DNA of 64,000 nucleotides. It comes from Candidatus Woesearchaeota archaeon. GTDB taxonomy: Archaea; Nanobdellota; Nanobdellia; Woesearchaeales; UBA10216. Shown here in pieces: positions 55,840-64,000 of this stretch. A program made the translations under genes and the position numbers. The notes under the pieces are model-generated. The model ran no database searches, was not told the origin of the DNA, and was given only the letters and a program-made list of their open reading frames with translations. The stretch covers positions 64,913 to 128,912 of the forward strand of contig JACPMZ010000010.1 of the NCBI GenBank assembly GCA_016185705.1, given 5' to 3'. The stretch's first letter is position 1. Every line of letters begins with the position of its first letter.

Positions 55840-56406
55840 TTAGGCAACTGCCTCTATTTCCCTTATTTTTTCCTTTAAGAAAATGATTGTTTTTGTGTTG
55901 TCCTGCTGCTGCATTAGGCTGCCGCATTCAGGGCATCTGAAGCTGTAAGCTGTTGCGTTATGGAAGTCCATTCTCGTACATGTTTTGGGGCACATGAAAA
56001 ACGAGTTTAAATTATTGCTTTCAACCTGCAGCCTTTCCCGGAATTTCTCAAGCTTGGCAGTGTTGATTTTCTGGGCAAGCTCTTTTACCCTGCTTTTGTT
56101 GAACGTCCAGTAGCTGATATACCATCCCTTCTTGTTGTCTTTCCTGCGCTTATAAAGTACAAGGTTGTTGTTGTGGAGCCTGTAAAGTATGTTCCTGACT
56201 TCCTGTATGTCCATCTTGAGGTCTGATGACATCTTGAATTCCGAAACATCCCTTTTTCCCTTCAGAAATCTGACTATTCTGATGACGTCTTCGCCAATGG
56301 CTTCCCTTACAATGTCCTCAACTCTTTTGTCTGTGAGCTTCATTTTTTTGAAAATTTTGAGCCAAAACAAGCTAAAAAGCTCTGAAATTCCCCCAATTTC
56401 TGCCAT
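55840..56406 (-). CDS. tfe: Transcription factor TFE (TFIIE alpha)
   Basis: Extended wHTH plus zinc ribbon (FFMCPKTCTRMDFHNATAYSFRCPECGSLMQQQDN). Confidence 0.92.
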   Translation of the reverse strand: MAEIGGISELFSLFWLKIFKKMKLTDKRVEDIVREAIGEDVIRIVRFLKGKRDVSEFKMSSDLKMDIQEVRNILYRLHNNNLVLYKRRKDNKKGWYISYWTFNKSRVKELAQKINTAKLEKFRERLQVESNNLNSFFMCPKTCTRMDFHNATAYSFRCPECGSLMQQQDNTKTIIFLKEKIREIEAVA

Positions 56407-56539
56407 ACTTTATATAATTTATATATAAATACTTTGTGGTTTTGCAGCATAATAATGCTTAAAAAGAGTCAGAAAAAAGTTCGGATAATATTTTTGTTAA
56501 TATTGCAGGTTATTAGGAAAATTTTTGGGGGGCAAATAG

Positions 56540-56681
56540 GGTAATTTCAAGTTAAGTGGCAAAACCGTCGCATCCTTCCCTGATTTTTTTCTCCCCCCCT
56601 TAAAAATCAGGGGGGAGAAAAAAATCAGCCAAGCAGGCATCGGCAGGCTCAGGATTGCAGGACACACAACTTGACATTACC
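56540..56681 (+). mobile_element. MITE-like hairpin element, copy 4
   Basis: GGTAATTTCAAGTTAAGTGGCAAAACCGTCGCATCC...GACACACAACTTGACATTACC with central hairpin. Confidence 0.85.
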
Positions 56682-56713
56682 CTCAAACAGAAACGTTTTT
56701 TAACATCTGTTCA

Positions 56714-57574
56714 TTGCGTTTTGCTATGTCAATGATTAACCATTTCAAAACAGCCATACTGCTTGCTGCCCTCACCGGCTTGATGCTTGGCATCGGCCAG
56801 CTTTTTGGAGGCCGCACTGGGTTGACTATAGCCATCATATTTGCGCTTATCATGAATTTTGGTAGCTTCTGGTTTTCTCACAAAATAGTTTTGGCTATGT
56901 ACCGTGCAAAGAAGGCTGATGAGCACGAATATTCTGAGCTGCATCAGATTGTGAGTGAGGTTGCGCAGCAGGCAGGCATTCCTAAGCCGCAGGTTTACAT
57001 TATTCCTGCTGAGAACGCTAATGCCTTCGCTACGGGACGCTCGCATAAGAACGCTGTGGTTGCCTGCACTGTCGGAATCATGAATCTTCTCAGCAAGGAA
57101 GAGCTGAAAGGCGTAATAGCGCATGAAATCAGCCACGTTAAGAACAGGGACATGCTCGTTACTACGATTGCTGCTACTATTGCTGGCGTTATTTCTTATT
57201 TGGCTATGATGGCTCAGTTTGCTGCCATTTTTGGCGGCAGCCGTGATGACAGGAACGGCAGCAACATGATTGGGCTGCTGGCTATGGCTATTGTTACTCC
57301 GATTGTTGCTGCCATTCTGCAGCTTGCTATTTCCAGAAGCCGCGAATATCTTGCAGACAGCTCAGGCGCTAAGCTGTTAAAGAATGGCGAGCCCCTTGCT
57401 AAGGCGTTGGAAAAGCTTGAGAACAGCGCTTCCAGGAATCCAATGCGCATGGGCAATCAGGCGACTGCGAGCCTGTTCATCGTCAATCCGTTCAGGGGCG
57501 GGATGTCCGGGCTTTTCTCAACGCACCCGCCGCTTGCTCAGCGCGCAAAGAGATTGAGGGAGATGAGGTTTTAG
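56714..57574 (+). CDS. htpX: Protease HtpX homolog (M48)
   Basis: LKGVIAHEISHVKNRDMLVTTIAATIAGVISYLA; HExxH and TM layout. Confidence 0.94.
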   Translation: MRFAMSMINHFKTAILLAALTGLMLGIGQLFGGRTGLTIAIIFALIMNFGSFWFSHKIVLAMYRAKKADEHEYSELHQIVSEVAQQAGIPKPQVYIIPAENANAFATGRSHKNAVVACTVGIMNLLSKEELKGVIAHEISHVKNRDMLVTTIAATIAGVISYLAMMAQFAAIFGGSRDDRNGSNMIGLLAMAIVTPIVAAILQLAISRSREYLADSSGAKLLKNGEPLAKALEKLENSASRNPMRMGNQATASLFIVNPFRGGMSGLFSTHPPLAQRAKRLREMRF

Positions 57575-59655
57575 GCGGATATTGCGTCTTCCACGGCTTG
57601 CACTTCTCCCATCAGGTTTTCATAGGCAGTTCTATTATAACCAAAGTGTTGTATGTTCTCATCTTTAATTCGACGGTGGACTTCTCTGTATCTATCAATT
57701 AGACCCTGCCGCTTCTCCCGCATATGCTGCATTTCCCCAGTGCTCCAGACAAACATTGCATAAATTGATTGCAGTATCATTTCGTCAAGGTCGAGTTTTC
57801 TGAATTCTCCAGGATTCTGAAATCCATTTTCTGCGCTCAGTTCATCTGCCCTCGTCCTAAGCATTGAAAATTGCTGTTCAGTATAGCGCAGGTCAGGATA
57901 TATCATGAATTTGGCAAAATCGGTAGGAAGTCTTACCTGGCCTTTATCTTCCCAGTCAAAAGCAACAACAAATTCCCCCGCGGGATTTTTGCCAAATCTG
58001 AGTTTTGGTGGGAAAAAATCCGTTGCAAAAACATATGGGGAATGTTCTCTTGCATTAAGAATGAAATGCAAATTTTTTGCTATTTTGGATTTGCGATGCT
58101 CAGATAATTGGATGTCTGCCTTTTCCATTGCCGCTTCCAACTTTTTCCCCATATCTACGGCTCCTTTCCTGCTTAATTCAGGAAGCATATTGTGTTGAAT
58201 CCAGGCAAGGTATTCTATTGAAGCTGTTAAATGTCTGTCTTCAAGCAGGCCGTTTTTCAGAAGTTGCATGAGCGAATAACCTTCAACATACCTTAACACA
58301 AGTCCGTAATCAGCATTCCATTTAACTCCCCATTTGTCCTCTGGGACTAAGCCAGTGTGAAGTTCAGGAGCCCGGTAATATGATGCTCGGGATTGCGTTA
58401 ATCTAGCAGCTAATTCAAGAGTTGCGGCTTCTTCAAAGCGGTCTGAACCCTCTTCTTTTATAACTATATCTGAACTGTATGGTGTTGGCCCGAATCTCCA
58501 TATTCTGTGGGCACCGGGCTCTCTGAATGGCAGCTGTGTTAAAGTCGGGTCATGCATGATTTTTCTTGCTGCCACCTTCCAATGGGTTTTTGCAATATCC
58601 ATTTCTTCTACTTTCTCCAGCAATAGCGCTGAGATTATGTTCCTGGCAAGTTCTGGGTCTGTTTTGGCGTCGTGCTGCTGCACTACGGCAACGATATTTC
58701 TGGAAAGATCCTGTACAGCTAGCAGCATTCTATCCCTTTCACCAATCTCTTTGTATGCATTAACTAAATTGGTATAATCGCTTGGTACAGCTTGCCCTTT
58801 TTCTATTCTCCTTAGTGAATAGCCGGCTCTCAGCAAATGTTTGTATCCTGACACCAGTTCGTCCACTCCCAAGAAGTCTGTTCCTTCCTCAAAAGATTCC
58901 TTTATTTTTAGTAATCCTTCATCTATATGACCTGCGTCCAAGTGAAGCCCAGATAACATTAATTTGTTGGTAAAGGATGGCATGATGTGCTCAGCGAGTT
59001 CTGCATTCTGGATTGCTTCATCCTTAAATCTCTTAATTCTTAAGTGGTGCCCTAAGAGGTCGAAAAGTTCTGCTTGGGTAACATATTTCTGATAATCAGA
59101 TACAGACTTATGAAGTATAGTTCTTCCTCCAAAAAGCATTGCGCGAAGGCCTAAATAAAGCCCTGCAAAGAGAACATTTGCTGCTCCAGCGTCTATTGGG
59201 CTGCCCGTATTAAAGATGTACACATAAGATGCGAGTGCCGTAGTCCCTGCTGCTGCCGTGCTTCTTGGATGAGTAGTCAAAAAATCTCTGATTCTCAACC
59301 ATCCTAATCCTGAGTATTCAGCCGGAATGCGGGAAGCCATTTTCTGTTGATCAAGTTCAAAAAATCTGTTTGGATCAATACCCTGTTTTTTCACTGGGTG
59401 TATCAAGCTGTTTATGTAATAGGAAACAAAACCCAGCCCAGCTCCAATGGCAGACCCGATAGCAGTTAAATAGATGTAATCAGCTAATCCCGCAGACGAT
59501 AAAATCATTCCTGCTGCAACTGCCGTGCCGGTAACTGTTGCGCCAAGCTTCGGATAATCTGCGGCAAAGCCAGGCCTCCAGAAACTGTTGATAAGTTTAT
59601 CTTCTGCCCTTGTTATTTTGTTAAAAATATCAGAAACCAAATCGTCCAGCCCCAT
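57571..59655 (-). CDS. Membrane protein with helical repeats and APH/kinase-like C-domain
   Basis: Two TM near N-terminus; DIVIKEEGSDRFEEAATLELAARL, YVFATDFFPPKLRFGKNPAGEFVVAFDWEDKG; start MGLDDLVSD at 59655. Confidence 0.65.
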   Translation of the reverse strand: MGLDDLVSDIFNKITRAEDKLINSFWRPGFAADYPKLGATVTGTAVAAGMILSSAGLADYIYLTAIGSAIGAGLGFVSYYINSLIHPVKKQGIDPNRFFELDQQKMASRIPAEYSGLGWLRIRDFLTTHPRSTAAAGTTALASYVYIFNTGSPIDAGAANVLFAGLYLGLRAMLFGGRTILHKSVSDYQKYVTQAELFDLLGHHLRIKRFKDEAIQNAELAEHIMPSFTNKLMLSGLHLDAGHIDEGLLKIKESFEEGTDFLGVDELVSGYKHLLRAGYSLRRIEKGQAVPSDYTNLVNAYKEIGERDRMLLAVQDLSRNIVAVVQQHDAKTDPELARNIISALLLEKVEEMDIAKTHWKVAARKIMHDPTLTQLPFREPGAHRIWRFGPTPYSSDIVIKEEGSDRFEEAATLELAARLTQSRASYYRAPELHTGLVPEDKWGVKWNADYGLVLRYVEGYSLMQLLKNGLLEDRHLTASIEYLAWIQHNMLPELSRKGAVDMGKKLEAAMEKADIQLSEHRKSKIAKNLHFILNAREHSPYVFATDFFPPKLRFGKNPAGEFVVAFDWEDKGQVRLPTDFAKFMIYPDLRYTEQQFSMLRTRADELSAENGFQNPGEFRKLDLDEMILQSIYAMFVWSTGEMQHMREKRQGLIDRYREVHRRIKDENIQHFGYNRTAYENLMGEVQAVEDAISA

Positions 59656-59731
59656 AGTGTTTGGGAGAAAGGTCTTCTTTTTATTTCTTCCCACCACAAA
59701 CCTTTTATACCTTTTTCGGCATTTTGGGGGT

Positions 59732-59842
59732 ATGGATAAGAGGGCTGCTTTTTCAGAGCTGAATGTGCTTGTTATGGTGCTGATTGCGGTTGCTGTTGTT
59801 GTGCTGATTGTTGTTGTTTCAGGGATTTTGGGGAGGAGCTGA
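59732..59842 (+). CDS. 36-aa pilin-like single-TM peptide
   Basis: MDKRAAFSELNVLVMVLIAVAVVVLIVVVSGILGRS; TATA ttttatac about 28 nt upstream; TGATG overlap with next gene. Confidence 0.65.
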   Translation: MDKRAAFSELNVLVMVLIAVAVVVLIVVVSGILGRS

Positions 59843-60831
59843 TGACATTCACTCAGGATAACGCAGTAGGGGCAGTTTTGGTATTGATTACTGTTGTGCT
59901 GCTGTTTAGCTTTGCACCCCAGCTTCTTAATATTGCTGAGGCGTCTGCTGGTGTTGAAAAGTGCCGGTTGGAAACAATTTTGGCTACCACCCAGATTGGC
60001 AGGGGCGTTCATCTGTGGGACATGCAGGTTTTCCGTTTGGATGTGCCTAATCCGTTCATAGTTGATTGCCCTAAGCGCTACGGTTATTTGCGCGAGGAAA
60101 GTTTTCAGGTGGACAAAGTGTCAACTGATTTTTCCAAAGACGGCGGGGAAAGGCGCAGGCAGATTAATGATTTTATTTTGGGCGAATTGTCCAGGTGCTG
60201 GCGCAGTTACGGCGATGCGAGCGACAAGGTTTATACTGCATCGCCGGAAACAGGGGCTGGCGATATTGACACTGAGGAAACTGCCTGCTTTGCCTGCTCT
60301 GAAATTTTCGTTGAAAGCGGTTTTGAGCGCACTGAGATTAAGCTGGAAGATTTTTACGGCCACGCCGATTCGCAAACGCGCATTGACGGCAGGAGCTATG
60401 TTGAGTTTCTGACCAAAGCTGAAAGCCCGAAGAAGTTGCCGGACTTTGGTGAGAACGAGATGATTGTGCTGGAAGAAGGCCAGCAGTGGACCACTGTATT
60501 TACGATTAAGAAGGTTTTGACTGGCTTTTGGGATACAGCAGACAACTGGATTCCTTTTGAGACAGATGAGTTTATTCCTCCGGCTAATGCTGCAATAATT
60601 GGCTGCTTTGTTTTGGATGAGCAGGGCAGTCCTGTGAATTTGGATGAGCGCATGGAAATTGCTCTTGGCTGCAAGGACCATGAGGTTGGCGGCTTCAGCT
60701 TTGGCAAGGTTGCAGAGGGCTTTACCACCTTGAATCTTGTGGACATTGACAAAGAAACTCATCGCTTTCCTATGACTGTCCGCTTTATGCCTACTAAAGA
60801 CATAATAAAAGAATGCAAAAGGTTGTACTGA
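59842..60831 (+). CDS. N-terminal TM, Cys-containing extracytoplasmic protein (pilin-like cluster)
   Basis: MTFTQDNAVGAVLVLITVVLLFSFAPQLL; C...DCP...CW...CxxC pattern shared with 60831-61775. Confidence 0.75.
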   Translation: MTFTQDNAVGAVLVLITVVLLFSFAPQLLNIAEASAGVEKCRLETILATTQIGRGVHLWDMQVFRLDVPNPFIVDCPKRYGYLREESFQVDKVSTDFSKDGGERRRQINDFILGELSRCWRSYGDASDKVYTASPETGAGDIDTEETACFACSEIFVESGFERTEIKLEDFYGHADSQTRIDGRSYVEFLTKAESPKKLPDFGENEMIVLEEGQQWTTVFTIKKVLTGFWDTADNWIPFETDEFIPPANAAIIGCFVLDEQGSPVNLDERMEIALGCKDHEVGGFSFGKVAEGFTTLNLVDIDKETHRFPMTVRFMPTKDIIKECKRLY

Positions 60832-61775
60832 TGGATAAAAAAGGTCTGGTTCAATCAAAGACCGCAGGATTTGTTCTTGTGCTTATTGCTTTGGTTCTGT
60901 GGCTGGCGTGGACAGGCAAGTTCAGCATGGTTGCTGAGGATTTGTCGGTTACTGAACAGTGCAGGGCAAGCGTTATCAGGAATGCCCGCTATCATGTTGC
61001 CGGGCTTGACTTGGGCGGTGAGATTGACTGCCCAGAAAGGAGCATTGATTTGAAGGGAAAATCTCAACAGGATGCAAAGCAGATTGTAGCTGATGCGATG
61101 TACACGTGCGCGAAGCAGTTTGGGCGCGGGCAGCTTAATTTGTTTAAGGAAGAGGGTGTTTACTGCAATGTTTGCTATGTGATTGACGTTAATACTGAGA
61201 AGCCAATTGAGAATTTTGGCGATTACCTGATGACAACTCCCAGCCCTGCTGAAAACCTGTACTATCAGGACTATCTTGCCGGTTTTAAGACGGATGCTGT
61301 TTCAGACGACAGCGTTGTTAACAAGTTTCAGAAATTTTTTAACAGGGATTTGCAGGTTGTTGACGAACTGGAGCTGCAAACTGTGAAATCTGCTGACATT
61401 AAGAACAATGAAAAGTATGCTGTGATATTTGTTTATGCCAAAGGAGGCAATTACATTAAAAAAATGGTCAGGCAGCTTGCCTTTCAGGGCGCTGCAGGCC
61501 GCACTGTTACTACAATTTCAATTGGCTCTGCAGCCGCTGCAGGTACAAGTGTTGGATTAGCTTTGGTTGCTACTCCTGCAGTACCTGTTGTTATAGTAGC
61601 TGGCGCTGCTGTTGCAGCCGGCGCTGCTGTATTTACAGCCACTGAATTCGTAGGCAGCTTGTTCAGCCCTGACAGCCCGCCTGACTGGGCTGCTTTTACT
61701 GTTCTGCGGCCCTGGAATGTGGACGAAACTCCTGATATATTGACAAATGAACTCGGCTGCACGCGCATAGTGTAA
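60831..61775 (+). CDS. N-terminal TM, Cys-containing extracytoplasmic protein (paralog-like)
   Basis: MDKKGLVQSKTAGFVLVLIALVLWLAW; TGATG overlap with previous gene. Confidence 0.75.
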   Translation: MDKKGLVQSKTAGFVLVLIALVLWLAWTGKFSMVAEDLSVTEQCRASVIRNARYHVAGLDLGGEIDCPERSIDLKGKSQQDAKQIVADAMYTCAKQFGRGQLNLFKEEGVYCNVCYVIDVNTEKPIENFGDYLMTTPSPAENLYYQDYLAGFKTDAVSDDSVVNKFQKFFNRDLQVVDELELQTVKSADIKNNEKYAVIFVYAKGGNYIKKMVRQLAFQGAAGRTVTTISIGSAAAAGTSVGLALVATPAVPVVIVAGAAVAAGAAVFTATEFVGSLFSPDSPPDWAAFTVLRPWNVDETPDILTNELGCTRIV

Positions 61776-61813
61776 GCGCAAACTAATTAAATACAAAAAT
61801 CAGCGTGATAAGG

Positions 61814-61960
61814 ATGCTTAACAAAAAGGCTTATGGAGGCATTTGGCCTGAGCTTGGCGGCTGGGTGCTGATACTTGTTATCCTTCTGGTTGTTGTCATC
61901 GTCATTTACAGCGGCTATAAGCTTCTGGACTGGGATTTTGTAAAAATTTTGGGTGGGTAA
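61814..61960 (+). CDS. 48-aa single-TM peptide
   Basis: MLNKKAYGGIWPELGGWVLILVILLVVVIVIYSGYKLLDWDFVKILGG*; abuts the next ATG. Confidence 0.65.
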   Translation: MLNKKAYGGIWPELGGWVLILVILLVVVIVIYSGYKLLDWDFVKILGG

Positions 61961-62926
61961 ATGTTCGCATTAGACATAAAAATGATTTTAACGGTCGTTG
62001 GTGTTGGCGTGGTTATTCTGTTCGCTTCCAGCATAATTGCTGATTCAGGCGGCATAGCAGAAGCCGCTGTTAAGGAATTAAAAAGCCGCTTTGGAGCTGC
62101 TCCGCCTTATTTGAAGGAATTTATTGTGTTTAAGGACGGCGAGGATGCTGCCGGAGCTGCTTATGTTCTTGTTGGAAATTTTGACATGATTCGCGAGGTT
62201 AAGGTTACAGATGTTGCCAGCAAAATGGCAGATGACATCCCGTCAGGAGCAGGAACAGCAGTTGATCAGTTTAGTCTTGCCAATGACAAAGACGCAGCCG
62301 GCATTCTCAGGGAAAATTCCGGCTCAATAAGATTTGAGAGTCTTAAGAATCCTGTAAAGCCCTCGCCAGGGCTTCACCGCTATACCATTGAGGTTTTTCT
62401 GAAGAACAGCGATGTTATATTTGACGATTACGTTGTTGGTTTTTACGATGAGGGCTACGTTGAACTTTACGAGAATGCAGTTGATGGCTGTCCTGGTCCT
62501 GATAAATGCAAAGTTACTGAGTGCAAGAAGCAGCTTATTGCAAATGACGCAAAGAAACGGCTGTCCGACCTTGGCATTATGAAAGAAATAGCAGACAGTA
62601 GTTGCGCTGATTTATCCAGTGAGGGTGTTTTTGATGTATCATCATGCAACTCAATTGGAATCGACAGAATAAACAGGGATTTTGCCGGGCTCAGGCTGCT
62701 GCGGCTTGCCCGGGAAGACAAGTCAAAGTCGGTTGATACTGAGCTGGATTATTCGCAATTCAGTTGCGATGAGTTTGCTGATCTTAAGGATAAGGCAGTT
62801 AAGGAGACTTTCAGCTGCGGTGATAATTTGAAAACATTCCTTAAGAGCAGGGGGTGGCTTGAATTAGGCAGCTTTGTACAGGAAAGCGAAATTAATAAAA
62901 AGCTTGACTTGCCGGGGTGTTCATAA
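61961..62926 (+). CDS. N-terminal TM extracytoplasmic protein
   Basis: MFALDIKMILTVVGVGVVILFASSIIADSGG; C-rich second half. Confidence 0.7.
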   Translation: MFALDIKMILTVVGVGVVILFASSIIADSGGIAEAAVKELKSRFGAAPPYLKEFIVFKDGEDAAGAAYVLVGNFDMIREVKVTDVASKMADDIPSGAGTAVDQFSLANDKDAAGILRENSGSIRFESLKNPVKPSPGLHRYTIEVFLKNSDVIFDDYVVGFYDEGYVELYENAVDGCPGPDKCKVTECKKQLIANDAKKRLSDLGIMKEIADSSCADLSSEGVFDVSSCNSIGIDRINRDFAGLRLLRLAREDKSKSVDTELDYSQFSCDEFADLKDKAVKETFSCGDNLKTFLKSRGWLELGSFVQESEINKKLDLPGCS

Positions 62927-62929
62927 AAA

Positions 62930-63193
62930 ATGAAAAAAGCTGAAAGCTTAACCTTGAATACGATGGCGATTGCAGCCATTGTTCTGGTGGTTATTGCCAT
63001 CACAGTAGCCATATTTACGGGTGTTGTTGGCGATGTAGCACCTTTTTTCAAGGAGCGCACTGAATGCCAGTCGCAGCCGGCGAAGGAGACTCCTGAATGC
63101 ACGACTATTGATGAATGTGATGAAAAAGGCGGCTCAGCAGTTTACGGGCTTGGGTGCAAAGACACGACTCCTTACTGCTGCATCAGGAACTGA
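62930..63193 (+). CDS. Small N-TM Cys-rich protein
   Basis: MKKAESLTLNTMAIAAIVLVVIAITVAIFTGVV...ECTTIDECDEKGGSAVYGLGCKDTTPYCCIRN. Confidence 0.7.
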   Translation: MKKAESLTLNTMAIAAIVLVVIAITVAIFTGVVGDVAPFFKERTECQSQPAKETPECTTIDECDEKGGSAVYGLGCKDTTPYCCIRN

Positions 63194-63195
63194 AA

Positions 63196-63756
63196 ATGAT
63201 TGATAAGAAAGGTGCGATAGAGTTTAATGTGATTACAGTAACCGAAGCAGTTATAGGTGCTTTGGCGGTCATAGTGGTTGTTGCGCTTATGCTTAAGGTT
63301 CCCGGTCTCTCAGGCACTGCCGAGGCATCTACCAAAAAGGCGTTTGACGACATTATTTTCAAGGTTAGCGAATTGGAAGAAGGCAAAACGCGAATTGCAA
63401 ACGGATACATTGATGCTGGCACGCTTATTGCCGGCTTTAGTCCTGACCAGCGCGAGATTCTTGACACAGACTTGTTCAGGCCAAGAGACTGCGCCTCTCC
63501 GGTTTTTGAGAATGCTGACTGCAACGCCAGATTGTTAAGGCCGCAGGTTTCAAGCTGCGCCTTGTCGGGCGCCTGCATTTGCGCCTGCAGGGATTTCTGC
63601 AGCGTGGCTTTGGTGTGCAAGGATTTTCCCAGAAGCAGGATTTCGCATATTAAAACTGCTGGCGGCTCTGAGTTCGTAGTGATGGGCGAAAAATCTTTTT
63701 CTGCCGAGTTCAAGCTTGAGGGCAGCGTTTTAACTGTTGAGGAGTTTGACCAGTAA
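63196..63756 (+). CDS. Pilin-like N-TM Cys-rich protein
   Basis: MIDKKGAIEFNVITVTEAVIGALAVIVVVALMLK; CICACRDFCSVALVC. Confidence 0.7.
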   Translation: MIDKKGAIEFNVITVTEAVIGALAVIVVVALMLKVPGLSGTAEASTKKAFDDIIFKVSELEEGKTRIANGYIDAGTLIAGFSPDQREILDTDLFRPRDCASPVFENADCNARLLRPQVSSCALSGACICACRDFCSVALVCKDFPRSRISHIKTAGGSEFVVMGEKSFSAEFKLEGSVLTVEEFDQ

Positions 63757-63765
63757 TTTATAGGA

Positions 63766-63890
63766 ATAATTTATAGGAAATAACCTTGATTTTCGTATGT
63801 TTTGAAATGATTGTAAGGTTATTTCCTAATAAGAAAATCACTTATTCGTTAGGAACAAAATTCCGATTATTAAAGTGATTTGCTATAACA
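63766..63890. repeat. Nested inverted repeats downstream of the pilin-like cluster
   Basis: TAGGAAATAACCTT...AAGGTTATTTCCTA, GATTTTC...GAAAATC, AAATCACTT...AAGTGATTT. Confidence 0.65.
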
Positions 63891-64000
63891 TACTTTATTC
63901 GTGCACATGCCGGCTTCTTTATGCTTTGCCCTTCCTGACAATTTAAGGGTAAAAGCAGCAAGGGCAGCGGGCTGGCAGCAGTAAGCGAGTGGCTTTCAGC

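Noticed and set aside
1-64000. tRNA genes
   Set aside because: No convincing T-arm (GGTTCRAATCC) with cloverleaf seen by eye; tRNAscan-SE should confirm.

Overview
This 64 kb window looks like an archaeal chromosome, probably DPANN/Woesearchaeota-like. That placement is inferred from a fused PriS-PriL primase, leaderless TATA promoters and archaeal operon structure; I could not run phylogeny. Core content: a complete A/V-type ATP synthase operon (H-I-K-E-C-F-A-B-D, minus strand) with an intein in subunit B; an archaeal RNase P RNA directly upstream of it; pelota; PheS/PheT; the large S10/spc-type ribosomal operon with SecY and an EMC3/DUF106 protein; TFE; HtpX; and fused primase. Accessory content: a partial BRO-like antirepressor at the left edge; an 11.5-23.2 kb block with Type III Mod/Res, an RHH protein, a membrane-anchored trypsin-like protease, a PD-(D/E)XK-like protein and a secreted SNase-lamin-tail protein; a 48.7-53.3 kb cell-surface cluster with a repeated unrecognised domain; and a seven-gene cluster of pilin-like/cysteine-rich proteins at 59.7-63.8 kb. 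Main unusual signals: (1) 47/86-bp repeats at two ATP synthase junctions, each a mini-ORF chained by ATGA overlaps, with a hairpin that buries the next start codon; (2) a Phe-rich leader peptide upstream of a prephenate-dehydratase-like/ACT gene; (3) a ~143-bp MITE-like hairpin element in four copies, one with a 9-bp target duplication; (4) the AtpB intein; (5) a ~54-bp direct repeat bracketing an M64-like peptidase gene and encoding a shared C-terminal tail. All family assignments come from reading motifs; no database search was run.
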